A stretch of 20,000 nucleotides of DNA from Chrysomallon squamiferum (GCA_012295275.1 CM022673.1:13843288-13863287); one strand, 5' to 3'; counted from the first letter of the stretch, positions 1 through 9,822 are shown. Notes: generated by a model not told the origin, from the letters alone. Numbers and translations: made by a program.

Positions 1-68
1 AACTATAATATTCTAACAACAATGCAAATCACTAAATTAATGAATACAAGGGAGAATTAATTAAAAAA

Positions 69-70
<2 letters not shown>

Positions 71-108
<38 letters not shown>
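71..108. repeat. (CA)n microsatellite
   Basis: A nearly pure CA dinucleotide tract. It lies in the first intron of the minus-strand gene that starts at 650, about 30 bp past the splice donor. The run of Val-Cys codons it would encode is therefore not protein. Confidence 0.9.
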
Positions 109-113
<5 letters not shown>

Positions 114-136
114 AAAAAACAAAATAAAACATTTAC

Positions 137-650
137 CTGTGTTCGGTGAGAACGTCGGTTCAGTAGAACTTGTCAAGAACGTTGAAGATGCTGATGGTGT
201 TACGTCAATAAAAGACGATGTGAACGTTGTTAATGTTCCATCACTGAAAGACGGTGTCCACGTTGTTGTTACTGCATCAACAGAAGACAATTTCAACTGG
301 TATGGAAGAAAACACTTCTGCTCTGAAATCTGTTTCCCAATGAAATCACTTTTCCGTGAGAGAATTTCAGTTTGTTTATTTATCACGTGATGTTTTGTTT
401 TTTCAATATTCAGACGATCCTGCAGCCGTTTCAAATCCTGTATCTCTTTACGACCGTCTTTTATCAAACTAACTAAATCTCTAATTAATTCTTTCTTCTT
501 TCTGACAGCGGCGATCATTCTGATTAATTTTATCTTTTCTTCAATTAGTCTCATTTGTCTGTCGACATCTTTGTCGTACTCGTTGTGACTTTCACATACA
601 TTCATAGACACGTGCAATAAAAACAAACAAAACAAAACAACGGAATTCAT
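137..650 (-). CDS. First coding exon of an unrecognised secreted coiled-coil protein (partial)
   Basis: I do not recognise this gene. The exon starts with an ATG in good context (G at -3) and encodes 171 residues plus one base. Residues 1-20 form a hydrophobic signal peptide (MNSVVLFCLFLL then VSMNVCES). Residues about 28-112 are rich in Lys, Glu, Arg, Ile and Leu with hydrophobic spacing typical of a coiled coil, ending in a single Cys at 113. Residues about 122-171 are rich in Thr and Ser, as expected for an O-glycosylated stalk. A good donor (ACAG then GTAAAT) at 136/135 ends the exon in phase 1; beyond it the frame enters a CA microsatellite, so translation past 137 is intronic. The rest of the gene lies left of the window. 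An N-terminal signal peptide, oligomerising coiled coil and Ser/Thr linker often precede a C-terminal lectin-, fibrinogen- or C1q-like head in invertebrates. That is an inference only, because no such head is visible here. The plus-strand open frame at 139-390 is its shadow. Confidence 0.7.
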
Positions 651-740
651 CTCTGTGTGTTACACAGTTTGGTTACGTTACAAAATGTCTTGTCAAGAAC
701 AGTAACACGGCGTAGCGGAAGGTGATGATGAGGGTCACAT

Positions 741-776
741 CCGGAAGCGATGCTGCTTTGTCAAAACGCCGGAAAT
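741..776. promoter_or_regulatory. Possible promoter: two ETS-type CCGGAA motifs
   Basis: CCGGAAG at 741-747 and CCGGAAAT at 769-776 match the core of ETS-family binding sites. They sit 91-126 bp upstream of the minus-strand start codon at 650, in a locally GC-richer patch (about 705-775) of an otherwise AT-rich region. The assignment is from motif and position only; I see no TATA box. Confidence 0.3.
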
Positions 777-2717
777 CTTCTGGTTAGCAGGCTGATATAC
801 AAACTGACGTTATCAAATCGGAGATTAATATGATTTTCAAATATATTGCATAGTGTGCATTCTTATGTCTGTAGTGCTAGAAGTGTATTTCTATACTTTT
901 CTAAATTTTAAAATTTCCTTCCCGAATAACTTGTCTAAAGACCTGTGACTGATAATTAAACCCGCACTTAAATCTAGCGTCCATGGTTATCTATCAATTG
1001 TAATGACATCACAAATGTTTGATAACGCTGTTTATTACAGCGGTATGACTTATTACATGATTTTCTCTTTTACTCATTTGTCGACGGAACACAGGTATAA
1101 AAGATAAGAATTAACATTATATGAATTCATTTATATTGTTAGAAGAATTATTATGTGAAAAGCTAAAATTAAGAACTGAAATGATGTGAAATGATATCAA
1201 CAAATAGAAAATGTTCGATTCTACGTTTGTTTAATTTGATTTTAATTAATTAATTATTGTTTTCTATTTATGATTTTCAAACGTCAGCATTAAAAATATG
1301 CAAGAAACCTAATTAACTGAGATTTCGATGCTGAAGTTAGTATTAATAGCTACAATAGTAGATTTTTTTGTCGTTTCCTTTCCTTTCTTTCTTTTATTTA
1401 TCTTTATTTTTTAACCCTTTCATTTATTTATTTATTTATTTATTTTAATTATTTAATATATTTATATTTTTGTTTATTTACATATTCATTCATTCATTCA
1501 TTATTCTAATTTATTATTTTATGTATAAAACCTAAAATAATTGATTTAAGACGCTTTCATTTCTGCTTAGCGGACTAAACAGTCGCGAAAACGAAAATTA
1601 ATTTGAGCGAATATACTACGATCGAGAGCGGTGAGTTATGAATTAAAATATAAAACTGTTAATTTTATTTAGTTTTTGTTATTATTTAGGACTGCAGGAT
1701 GTTATCAGAATGTTCTTTGTCAATTAACCAGATCTAATATTATTAAATGACGTCAGATAAAATAAGGTAAACTCATTACGTCATATACACACTGCAAATA
1801 GAACCAACAAGGTAAATATTTTCATTATTTTAAAAAATATATATATAAAAATAAATTTTTTATAATAAAAAAAGTGAGAGAGACAAACATTCGGTCATTT
1901 GACAAAACATTTTCTTGCAAAATAATTTTATCCCTTTAATAATATTTAAGAATAGGTTTTAAAACAGTGAAGCTATTTTTTACCACTCTCGTTTATTTCT
2001 AGTGACCCATTCCATTCACGTACAAAAGGTTATTTTGATACTATTAAATGTATTTGGTTTTATTCTTAAATTATGTAGACATTTCAAGAAATTCAGAAAC
2101 TATATTAATAGACGATGATATATTACGTAAATTAAAATTCACAGTTCTTAAAGTAGCACGGACCAACAGGAAGGATAACTCGTAACGGTACAATTTGCGT
2201 CTGCTCAAAAAATGGCTCTAGATTTCTCCAATTTAATGGGTACAAACTACGCCTGAATATTCTTTTCTGATGGGTTCTGACATGGGGAACATTAATCTTA
2301 TAACAAATTATAATTTCAATTTATTATTTACGCATCTGCACAAAAATAATCCAGTTTAAAAGTTCATTAAGTTGAAAAAGTAGTTAGGAAAGGTGTGGAA
2401 CATCATGGTTTGGTAATATGAACAACGATCCTTACCTTTGTTAGTGTAAATCATAAAAAATTCAGGCAATGGACGTAAATTGTTTAATTTGGAAGTTTAA
2501 AACTCTTTATGTGACGGTTTCCGAGCGTACACGGAAATATACGATCGAAATTCAAGATGGTGGCTTCCGAGGCCGGCCAATGTTTTCAAACTTTTAAACA
2601 CATATTCCTTTCATGGATTATTCGCGTTTTTTTTTTTTAGAACAAATATGTAATATAATCAGTACCTCGTATATATAGACGTCCATTATTGTGTAGAAAT
2701 TGTGGTAAAGGTCGAAA
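777..2717. other. Intergenic AT-rich DNA, no gene seen
   Basis: No open frame here shows protein-like composition. There is a (TTTA)n tract near 1421-1445 and a palindromic CRE-type TGACGTCA at 1748-1755. A YY1-like CAAGATGGTGGC lies near 2553-2565, followed by a GGCCGGCC. These motifs are isolated, and I assign no promoter to them. Confidence 0.5.
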
Positions 2718-2743
2718 TTTTTTTTTTTTTTTTTTTTTTTTTT
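2718..2743. repeat. Poly(T) tract
   Basis: An uninterrupted run of about 26 T on the plus strand. No poly(A) signal or gene-like sequence flanks it to suggest a retrocopy. Confidence 0.85.
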
Positions 2744-2818
2744 AGTAACTTTGAAGTCATACCACCTCGTACACGTTTCGTACTATATATTTTTCAAATA
2801 TTACGACGTCGCCGGTAA

Positions 2819-2827
2819 AAATAAAAT

Positions 2828-2859
<32 letters not shown>

Positions 2860-2934
2860 TAAAATGAACTAAAATAAAATAAATAAATAAATAAATAAAT
2901 AAATAAAAATAAAATGAACTAAAATAAAATAAAA

Positions 2935-2965
<31 letters not shown>

Positions 2966-2970
2966 ATACA
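2819..2970. repeat. (AAAT)n array with a 50-bp higher-order duplication
   Basis: The tract is built of AAAT and AAAAT units. The marker AAAATGAACT occurs at 2861 and again at 2911, so a 50-bp unit has been duplicated. The minus-strand open frame across it (Leu-Phe-Ile-Tyr repeats) is a translation of the repeat and not a gene. Confidence 0.85.
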
Positions 2971-3420
2971 AATAAAAAGCACCACCCCTTCCACTTACAA
3001 AAACAAAAACAAAATAATTTTCACAGAAACTGGCCATGAATATGAAGATTACTATTCTCATTAGGTACCATAATGTGGACATGTCACTATGCCAAAAGTC
3101 CATGGCGGACCGTTCTGAGTACGTTGTTGTAAAATATTTATTTCAATCTTCAGTGCATTAGAGGTTATATTTTTTAACACGTTAAAAGCAAATTAATCGC
3201 GTTATTTGAATTCCTTGATATATTCATTACAGTGCTTGATACCAATTTCTGGACAACCAGCTATATATAAAAAAAAGTTAAAAATTAATTTTTCATTCTT
3301 TTTCGATAACAGAAACTTTATTCTTCTTCTGAAACCTGTACTGTTATGTATGCAAACAATGAGTTTCCTATTTGAATTTTTAAAAAAACAAACATTGGTC
3401 CATGCTACTTAAAGGCTCGA
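2971..3420. other. Intergenic DNA, no gene seen
   Basis: A 68-codon plus-strand open frame at 3206-3412 has Phe/Leu/Lys-rich composition, no recognisable motif and no splice context. I read it as chance. Nothing else is visible. Confidence 0.5.
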
Positions 3421-3596
3421 GAAAAAAATAATAATTAAAAAATATATATATAATAATCATAATAATAAATAAATAAACAACGTTTAAGTAGCAATACTAA
3501 AGCATCTTTTTTTTATTATTTTCATTTTAATTATTAGAACTACTTAATCGAAAATCGTAAAACAAAATACTAAAAAAAAATAATAATTAAAAAAAA

Positions 3597-3651
<55 letters not shown>

Positions 3652-3756
3652 TAAATAAATAAAAAACGTTTAAGTAGCAATACTAAAGTATTGTTTTTAT
3701 TATTTTTATTTTTATTATTATAACTACATAACTGAAAATCCTAAAACAAAGCGAAA
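3421..3756. repeat. Tandem duplication, about 186-bp unit
   Basis: The core CGTTTAAGTAGCAATACTAA occurs at 3481 and at 3667, 186 bp apart. In both copies it is preceded by an AATAATAATTAAAA-type stretch with ATAAATAAA. In both it is followed by TTATTATTTT..., then GAAAATC(G/C)(T)AAAACAAA. An (AAT)n microsatellite of about 50 bp (around 3599-3650) has expanded inside the second unit. The second copy also carries a small hairpin, CAATAC-taaa-GTATTG. The copies have diverged, so the duplication is not recent. Confidence 0.8.
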
Positions 3757-3914
3757 CAAGGAAATAGGTTGAAAAAAAAAAAAAAAATAAAAACGTCTTT
3801 AAAAGCGAAAAGGGTTGGTTGTGTTTGAATAGATTATTTAAATATTTAGACTTATTAATTTTACATTCTGCTTTGTATTTGACAAATAACCCCGTATGTT
3901 GTGTTTAATACCAT

Positions 3915-3968
3915 CCGAAGTTAGGCGATAAAGCCCGGTCCTTGAAAAATAAACCACTCAGGAATGAC
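3915..3968 (+). pseudogene. Weak 5S-rRNA-like fragment (degenerate)
   Basis: CCGAAGTTAGGC followed by GCCCGGT and CTTG resembles the internal-promoter region of animal 5S rRNA (CCGAAGTTAAGC, then GGGCCCGGT, then CTTGGATGG). The next 24 bases align without gaps at roughly half of positions, ending in GGAAT as in the 5S C-box region. The 5' half of 5S is not recognisable, so this could be a decayed 5S pseudogene, the head of a 5S-derived SINE, or chance. Confidence 0.25.
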
Positions 3969-4007
3969 AACTCTTTATTGTCGTCTTCAAAAGGACATCA
4001 GAATTAC

Positions 4008-4043
4008 TGAAAAAAGAAAAAGAAAAGAAAAGAAAAGAAAAGG
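4008..4043. repeat. (AAAAG)n microsatellite
   Basis: Imperfect GAAAA pentamer repeats on the plus strand. The phrase GACAACTCTTT occurs on both sides (near 3965 and 4058), hinting at a small local duplication around the repeat. Confidence 0.7.
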
Positions 4044-4371
4044 CCTATTCAAGAACGACAACTCTTTCTCAGGACTCCTCACCCGTTCATATTATATAAA
4101 CCAAAAACATAATATTTAATTCATTACATCTCTTTTTATAGAGAGAACACGTTATTGAATGGACCTGCGAATCCGATAACGATATCTCTTGAAATATGTT
4201 ATGACTTAGGATTTACTTTTTCAAAAAACTAAAATTTCCAAAAGAGTTCCGCACTGTAATTTGCCACCCCATATACCTTGCTGACTAGTCTGAAGTCTAG
4301 AGACCAGTCTTAATCACGTCTGCAATATGTTTCTTTTCCTTTTCTTTCTCTCTTTCTTTTTTATCATTTTT

Positions 4372-4389
4372 AATTTTTTTTTTTTAAAT

Positions 4390-4436
<47 letters not shown>

Positions 4437-4438
4437 TT
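4372..4438. repeat. Poly(T) plus (TTTA)n tract
   Basis: About 14 T (4374-4385 region) followed by more than a dozen TTTA units. It lies roughly 400 bp upstream of the endonuclease gene. Confidence 0.85.
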
Positions 4439-4853
4439 AACTACTATTGCAGATTACAGCGGCTGGGTTCAAAACTGATAAGAAGGAAGAAATGTTGACA
4501 GCTTGAAGCCGGAATTACATGAATTACAAGTCAGGACTGTATCAGTTATCTTAAACTTTCATCTGTCACGAGATACGCCCTCTTGCGGCGAATGGTTTTT
4601 CATCATATTGTAAATACAGAAATCAAATTGCGAAAAGATCATTTTTAAAACATTTACGTCGCTGTTTTGCTTCTCCAACATCATGCTCCGAACCATTTAA
4701 AAACATTATTCAGTGTGTCGCATCTGTAATGTATTCGCGTTTCCGGGGCAACAGCTGTCATCTCAACGAACATTAATTTAGTACACATTGTGAACTGAAG
4801 CTAACGCGAGTAAATGAAACCGAAGAATGGAGAAGTAACAACACTTTGTTGTA
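4439..4853 (+). other. 5' flank of the endonuclease gene
   Basis: Less repetitive and somewhat GC-richer towards the gene (for example CGCGTTTCCGGGGCAACAG near 4736-4754). No TATA box or clear upstream coding exon is visible. I cannot place the transcription start. The G at -3 and G at +4 around the ATG at 4854 give a good translation context. Confidence 0.4.
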
Positions 4854-5240
4854 ATGGCCGTCAATAAAACCGTATTTCTAGGAATTTATCGTCTCAAACT
4901 TAATCAGAAAGCCGAGTGTCTCAACAATGGGTGTGTCTTGTGGAGGGGGGCCAAGTGCGGACGCGGGTTCGGAGGGATGTACGGTTCCGTCAACGTTCGA
5001 ATCCCGGGTGTGATGGGGAACAGGACCATTGGAGCTCACCGACTGGCGTTCATGATCTACAGAAATAACTTCTACATCCGCGAGGGCTACCACGTGTCGC
5101 ACCTGTGTCACAACTCGCTGTGTATCTGTGGACGTCATCTGAGTCTGGAGCCAGCCAAAATCAACAGACGTCGAAACATCTGTAAAAAGAAAAACACCTG
5201 TACCGGTCACGGTCGCTTTCGAAAATGTATTTTAAACTGA
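4854..5240 (+). CDS. His-Me finger homing-endonuclease-like protein (I-PpoI type), intronless
   Basis: A complete 128-residue protein from ATG to TGA with no intron. Residues 80-95 (HVSHLCHNSLCICGRH) and the following INRRRNIC align without gaps to the active site of I-PpoI-type His-Me (beta-beta-alpha metal) nucleases. By that alignment His83 is the general base (I-PpoI H98) and Asn104 the metal-binding residue (N119). Cys85, Cys90 and His95 match the first zinc site, with Cys27 or Cys22 as the likely fourth ligand. Cys110, Cys116, His119 and Cys125 match the second site. The N-terminal half contains CVLWRG, a GRGFGGMYG turn, and AHRLAFMIYR, as in Pfam's His-Me zinc-loop family. At 128 aa it is close to the compact size of the family. 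The reading frame is GC-rich against AT-rich flanks, which supports coding selection. Cleavage of DNA is expected from the family but not shown. It may be an active homing enzyme, a relic, or a domesticated nuclease. The opposite-strand frame 4878-5210 is a shadow. Confidence 0.85.
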   Translation: MAVNKTVFLGIYRLKLNQKAECLNNGCVLWRGAKCGRGFGGMYGSVNVRIPGVMGNRTIGAHRLAFMIYRNNFYIREGYHVSHLCHNSLCICGRHLSLEPAKINRRRNICKKKNTCTGHGRFRKCILN

Positions 5241-5465
5241 AGTAACTATTTTCTTTCCTTCTTGTTCTTTTTTTTTTTTTCTTCTTCTTTTATATTTATT
5301 TATTTATTTATTTTTTTTTTTATAAATTATTATTATTATTATTATTATTATTTTTATCTGTCTTTAAGAAAACAAACCAATTTATAGTAAATAAACCATC
5401 ATTTTTAATTAATGTTTTTCTGTCTCTCAGAACACTTAAAACAATATGAAGCAAATAAATCATTA
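5241..5465 (+). other. 3' flank of the endonuclease gene with candidate poly(A) signals
   Basis: After the stop come T-rich and (ATT)n tracts (about 5268-5353). AATAAA hexamers follow at 5390-5395 and 5454-5459. The two hexamers lie in a diverged duplication of about 63 bp: CTGTCT...AGAA...AAATAAA(C/T)CAT begins near 5359 and again near 5421. Either could end the plus-strand transcript. Confidence 0.45.
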
Positions 5466-7320
5466 TGTAGCATAATCAGTCTGTTCTCGTTCTTCATTAC
5501 TTTGGTTACGCCGATGAATACCACAAAGTGACGAAAATATGAAGGAAACAAAAAAGGAATGAAAAATGTTATTTATTTAAGGAAAACAACAACAACAACA
5601 CAAACTCATTTGTTCAATAAAAAAATTATATTTATTAACAACATCATTTTTATTAATAAAATATATGCTGCTTTTTATCTGATATGATTTGCTACAGATA
5701 CACAAACAAATTTAGATAATTTTCAGTTTTTCAAATTAATACAGATAAGCTCTATTGTAAATAATTTGTCACGTTTTAGCAGAAACATTTTCGCGTGCAT
5801 ATAATGCTTATGTTTATCAAGCATATGTAATAACATAAACTTTAAATATTTTTTAAATATCTAAATACGCAATAATAACATGACATTGTTAAACAGTTTT
5901 TAATTAAATTAATAAACGTTTTCTCCAATAAATGTATAGAGTGAATTTAAAAAAAAAAAAAAAAAATAATAATAACAAAAAAATGCTATTTCACAAACCT
6001 CGTTATAAAGAAATCGCCATGCAACTGAATTTAGAGTTTAACGTGTGGAAAATCTACCAGTAATGATTGTAATAATGTTTACACACAGCTCATCACAACC
6101 TTACATCGATTATTATGTGTTTGAAGCTCTATGTTTGAAATTTTTTTTTTTTTTAAAACCTAAAATGTTAACAAAGAAAATAAATGAACTCGACAACTTC
6201 TCAGCTTGTTCGACTCAAAACAGTTTAACACTTAGCATTGAATATAAATTTACAAAAATGTAAGAGAAGACACTTATCTCATCCATATCAAATAAATAAA
6301 AATATTTTACATTATTTTCAATATATATCCCGACTGTTATCACTTTACATCATTGTACAGTTAACTCTTCACTTCTGTACGTTTATTTTGGTATTTTTTA
6401 TGAAGAAGCGATGGGTGTTATTAATGCATAACACTTCTGTTAATTTGTAGACTCACTGTGTCTACACGTTCGTGTTTCTGTTTTAAGGTTACAAGTAATA
6501 TTTTATACACACTATTTAGCATTGATTTTACAAGTCATCAGAATATTCGTACACGGCAAACACAGAGATAAAATAATAAAACGTAAACTTTTTCCATAAT
6601 ACGCATGTTATAATGCACATGGATACCATTCGTACTGTCATGTAAAAACACTACATTCTAAATCAAAGTAATATTATTTCAAAATGGGACCCATTCATCT
6701 TATCTTTTACTGCATGTAGGCGATGTTTTCTTTTTACTGGGGTGTCATTAAACATTCATTCTGTGTTTGTATCATCCATTTATATATTTATTTACTGGTT
6801 TGTTTGTTTTATTGTGATTTGTTTTTATAATGTATTTTTATTTAATTTTTTTTTATCATACCTCTAGCTCAACAAACTGAAAACTTTGTTGATTTTTATA
6901 ATATTAAACATCTTTTCATTTAGTAATACAAGACTACGTACTGTTATATTAAATATTATTTTTGTCAAAGAGTAAACCTCTAAAATAAGCCTACCAGAAG
7001 ACCAATAATACAATAAATAAAAACTAGGACATTTTTTTTTTAACAACAACCTCAGGCACGTTTTAAAAATAATTCTAAATGCCGTTTTGTTCATGAAATG
7101 TCCAGATCTGAATTCTATTCCAAGTTATCTTACATAACTTACATTACATTCGTCTGTTAGACAAACATACATACAGACGCACATAGGTAGTACACACACC
7201 CGTACAGGCAGATATACGTCATGGTGGCACAGTATTCATTTTATGAATGATTTTCTCAAAACAAACATTTAAACAACAGAGGAATGTGTTAGATAATTAT
7301 ACAAACGTGTTACCGAACAG
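5466..7320. other. Intergenic AT-rich DNA, no gene seen
   Basis: Only short, low-complexity open frames are present (70-76 codons near 6045, 6238 and 6864). None has a recognisable domain or a convincing splice site. A poly(A) run lies near 5949-5966 and a T run near 6140-6152. The stretch could be 3' untranslated sequence of a flanking gene, which only transcript data would show. Confidence 0.5.
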
Positions 7321-7329
7321 ACAAACAAA

Positions 7330-7362
7330 CATAATAATAATAATAATAATAATATTAATAAG

Positions 7363-7409
<47 letters not shown>
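7330..7409. repeat. (AAT)n then (CAT)n microsatellites
   Basis: ATA/AAT units at about 7331-7353 are followed, after a short spacer, by about 15 uninterrupted CAT units at 7363-7409. Confidence 0.9.
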
Positions 7410-7424
7410 CATCATATTAATGAT

Positions 7425-7448
7425 ATTGCTTCATAACTATGAAGCAAT
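7425..7448. repeat. Perfect 11-bp palindrome with 2-nt loop
   Basis: ATTGCTTCATA, then AC, then TATGAAGCAAT: every base of the 11-bp arms pairs. It sits 16 bp beyond the CAT array. It could form a cruciform or hairpin; no function can be assigned. Confidence 0.85.
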
Positions 7449-7716
7449 GTGATAGAGATTTACACACAGGCTGTAATTATGTATATTATGCTATATGTTT
7501 ACCAGTTACAAAGTACATATATTTATACACATTAGTATGAAAATACAGATTTATATCAACACAAGATGTTATGAAACGTAGCACCAGTACAAACATGCTG
7601 GAACAATTATATATAGTTGACAAAGAGTCCAGAACTGTATAAACAAAATTAATATGAAAAAAAAAAAAAAAAAAAAAACCCACGAAAAAAACAAAAAAAA
7701 ACAAAACGAAAGAAAA

Positions 7717-7989
7717 ACCGAATTTTACATAAAACATTAACATGGAATCCTTAATTTTAGACATGAAATAACACATATAATAAGAATGTTACGTGTGAAA
7801 TTAACAGTGCAGAATTTACATACATAAGTAAGTTTTATACAGAAACATTTAAGAAAACGTAGAATTTTTACATATGATTCAGAATCCAGTGCTTTACAAA
7901 GAAAATTAACATAACTAAAAATTTACATATAATTCAGAATCCACAATTTGACATAAATAATAACACAGAACCAAAAATTTTATATTCAG

Positions 7990-7992
<3 letters not shown>
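7717..7992. repeat. Degenerate tandem repeat, period about 51-55 bp
   Basis: The phrase (A)GAATTTTTACATAT.ATTCAGAATCC recurs in diverged form. ATTCAGAATCC ends at 7887 and again at 7942 (55 bp), and ATTCAGAAT recurs about 52 bp later. An earlier related unit, GCAGAATTTACATACAT, starts near 7809. A more distant one, CGAATTTTACATAAAACATTAACATGGAATCC, is near 7718. Between the phrases run AAATTAACA-type stretches. The array ends in a poly(A) tract of about 28 (7994-8021). Confidence 0.6.
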
Positions 7993-8023
<31 letters not shown>

Positions 8024-8372
8024 AGAAAAAGAAAGCACAGTTTTACATTCAAAAGTGTTATGGAACGCGCAAACTTTTAGATATAAAACAAACAAACTAA
8101 CTAATGTAGATCATAACAAATTTAACAAAGCACATGTACATTATTGTTCACGTTGTTTGGCAGTTGACAATAATAAAGATAGTAAAAAAAAAAAAAAAAA
8201 AAAAAAAGGAATTATCTATCGGCACCTCAAAGCTCTGGGAGTTAGATATATACGTATTTTTTTTAATATTATAGAACTAAATCCATTTTATAGCACTAGA
8301 AAAGATGTTGAAATTACTATGAAAATTTTATTTTAACTTAATTGAAACAGTAGTAACCAAATCAGAAGTGAA

Positions 8373-8405
<33 letters not shown>

Positions 8406-9150
8406 AAGATGAATTAGTTATTTTATCACGATGTTATAACAAGCATTTTTAAGTAAATTAAAAAAAGAAGTAGAAATATATATTAATAATAACAATAATA
8501 AAACATTCAAATTCAAAACTTAGAAAACTAACTTATTTAACAAAGGATCTCCTTCAAGCAGACTGATCATTGATATTTGTATATATATATATATATATAC
8601 TTATAAACAAAAATGAAGTATAAAATTGCTTCTTTTGCACAAATACATTTGTGGATGTAAAAATGAAAGAAAAATATTGGTGATCGTGAATTGAGATGGG
8701 GGAGGTCATCCCTCCCAAAACTTCCTGGAGGTGAATATCTACTTACACAAATAAATCAAGTAGTTTGTCACAGATATCTCCCACTTCTAAGTCTAGAAAC
8801 ACATCTGAGAATCATATCACATTTTCGACTTCTCAGATGCAATTCAGACACGTTTTTTGTGGGATTTTTTTCTAATTACAACACGATACAGTCAACAGAT
8901 CGAGAAGGCAAATTTAACATCACATGAAAACATTATATAATAATTTTAAAAGACACACGTAAAGGCTGTGTGTGTTACTTAACATTCTTTGTCTTTTAAA
9001 CTCTAGCTACGTTCACATCACCATCTTAAAACGCTAAAACTAATTCTGATGGGAAAACAAACGTGAGCGCTAAAATAGACGTTTTAACAAACCTGTTGTA
9101 AAAAAAAACAAACACACACACACACGCACGCACACAGACATATACAAACC

Positions 9151-9192
<42 letters not shown>

Positions 9193-9822
9193 ACATCAAA
9201 ACAACAATGGTAAAACTAATCTGTTTCAACATGTCTGTTCACTTAACCATTGTACGAATGAACGTAAGGAATTTACACACGTAACTAGCTTTTAACTAAA
9301 GCGTTTTAAGATATGAAGATGTGAACGTAGTAAAACATCTCTAACAGTTGAACATGTTGTCAAATGTGGCAGTGTTTTATCACAACCCATAGCACATCAG
9401 TGTTTTTCATGATCACTTTAAAATACTGAACAATTCACCAAATACTGATTTGGTAAACGACATGTCATTTAAACAAAAAATTTAAATCTACATTTGTTCT
9501 ATCTCATCAAAAATCTTCATAGTAAACAGTAACAACATAATTATCAAACCACATAAAACAGAAAATATTTAAAAATAGTTATTAAATAGATTTACCAAAC
9601 CAATACCTCAGAAGATGCAATTTCTTACGAATATTAAATTTAAGTCTGATGTATAGATACATATTTCATAATTTTCTGATTTCACTTTAAACTGGATTTG
9701 TATTGATAAATTAATTATTGAAGGATCCATTAGGATAAACTGTTATGAAATAACTGGCAGTAATATTAATTACAAATAATAAGACTCAGCCTAGTTTGAT
9801 CATTTAAAACAACCGGTTTTCT
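7993..9822. other. Intergenic A-rich DNA, no gene seen
   Basis: Poly(A) runs on the plus strand lie near 7994-8021, 8186-8207 and 9151-9193. An (AT)n tract is at 8581-8599 and a (CA)n tract near 9110-9137. A GC-richer hairpin-prone patch (GGGGGAGG-tcat-CCCTCCC) lies at about 8698-8716. Open frames here (8055-8336, 8691-8927) have no protein-like features. Part of this may be 3' untranslated sequence of the minus-strand gene(s) above 9970, but I find no AATAAA on the minus strand between about 8340 and 10185. Confidence 0.45.

Noticed and set aside
2801-3103. 100-codon minus-strand open frame rich in Leu, Phe, Ile and Tyr
   Set aside because: It is a translation of the (AAAT)n array.
4948-5005. 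A-box-like GGGCCAAGTGCG and B-box-like GTTCGAATCCC at tRNA-like spacing inside the endonuclease gene
   Set aside because: The T-stem and acceptor stem do not pair when a cloverleaf is laid over it, and the bases are explained by conserved codons.
4878-5210. 110-codon minus-strand open frame
   Set aside because: It is antisense to the endonuclease gene, which has clear family motifs. The antisense frame has none.
8691-8927. 78-codon plus-strand frame in a GC-richer patch
   Set aside because: No motif, no family resemblance, no splice or promoter context. The patch is notable only for a short GGGAGG/CCTCCC hairpin.
7994-9193. Poly(A) tracts as tails of processed retrocopies
   Set aside because: No AATAAA-plus-coding structure or target-site duplication was found beside them. 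They look like simple homopolymer expansion.
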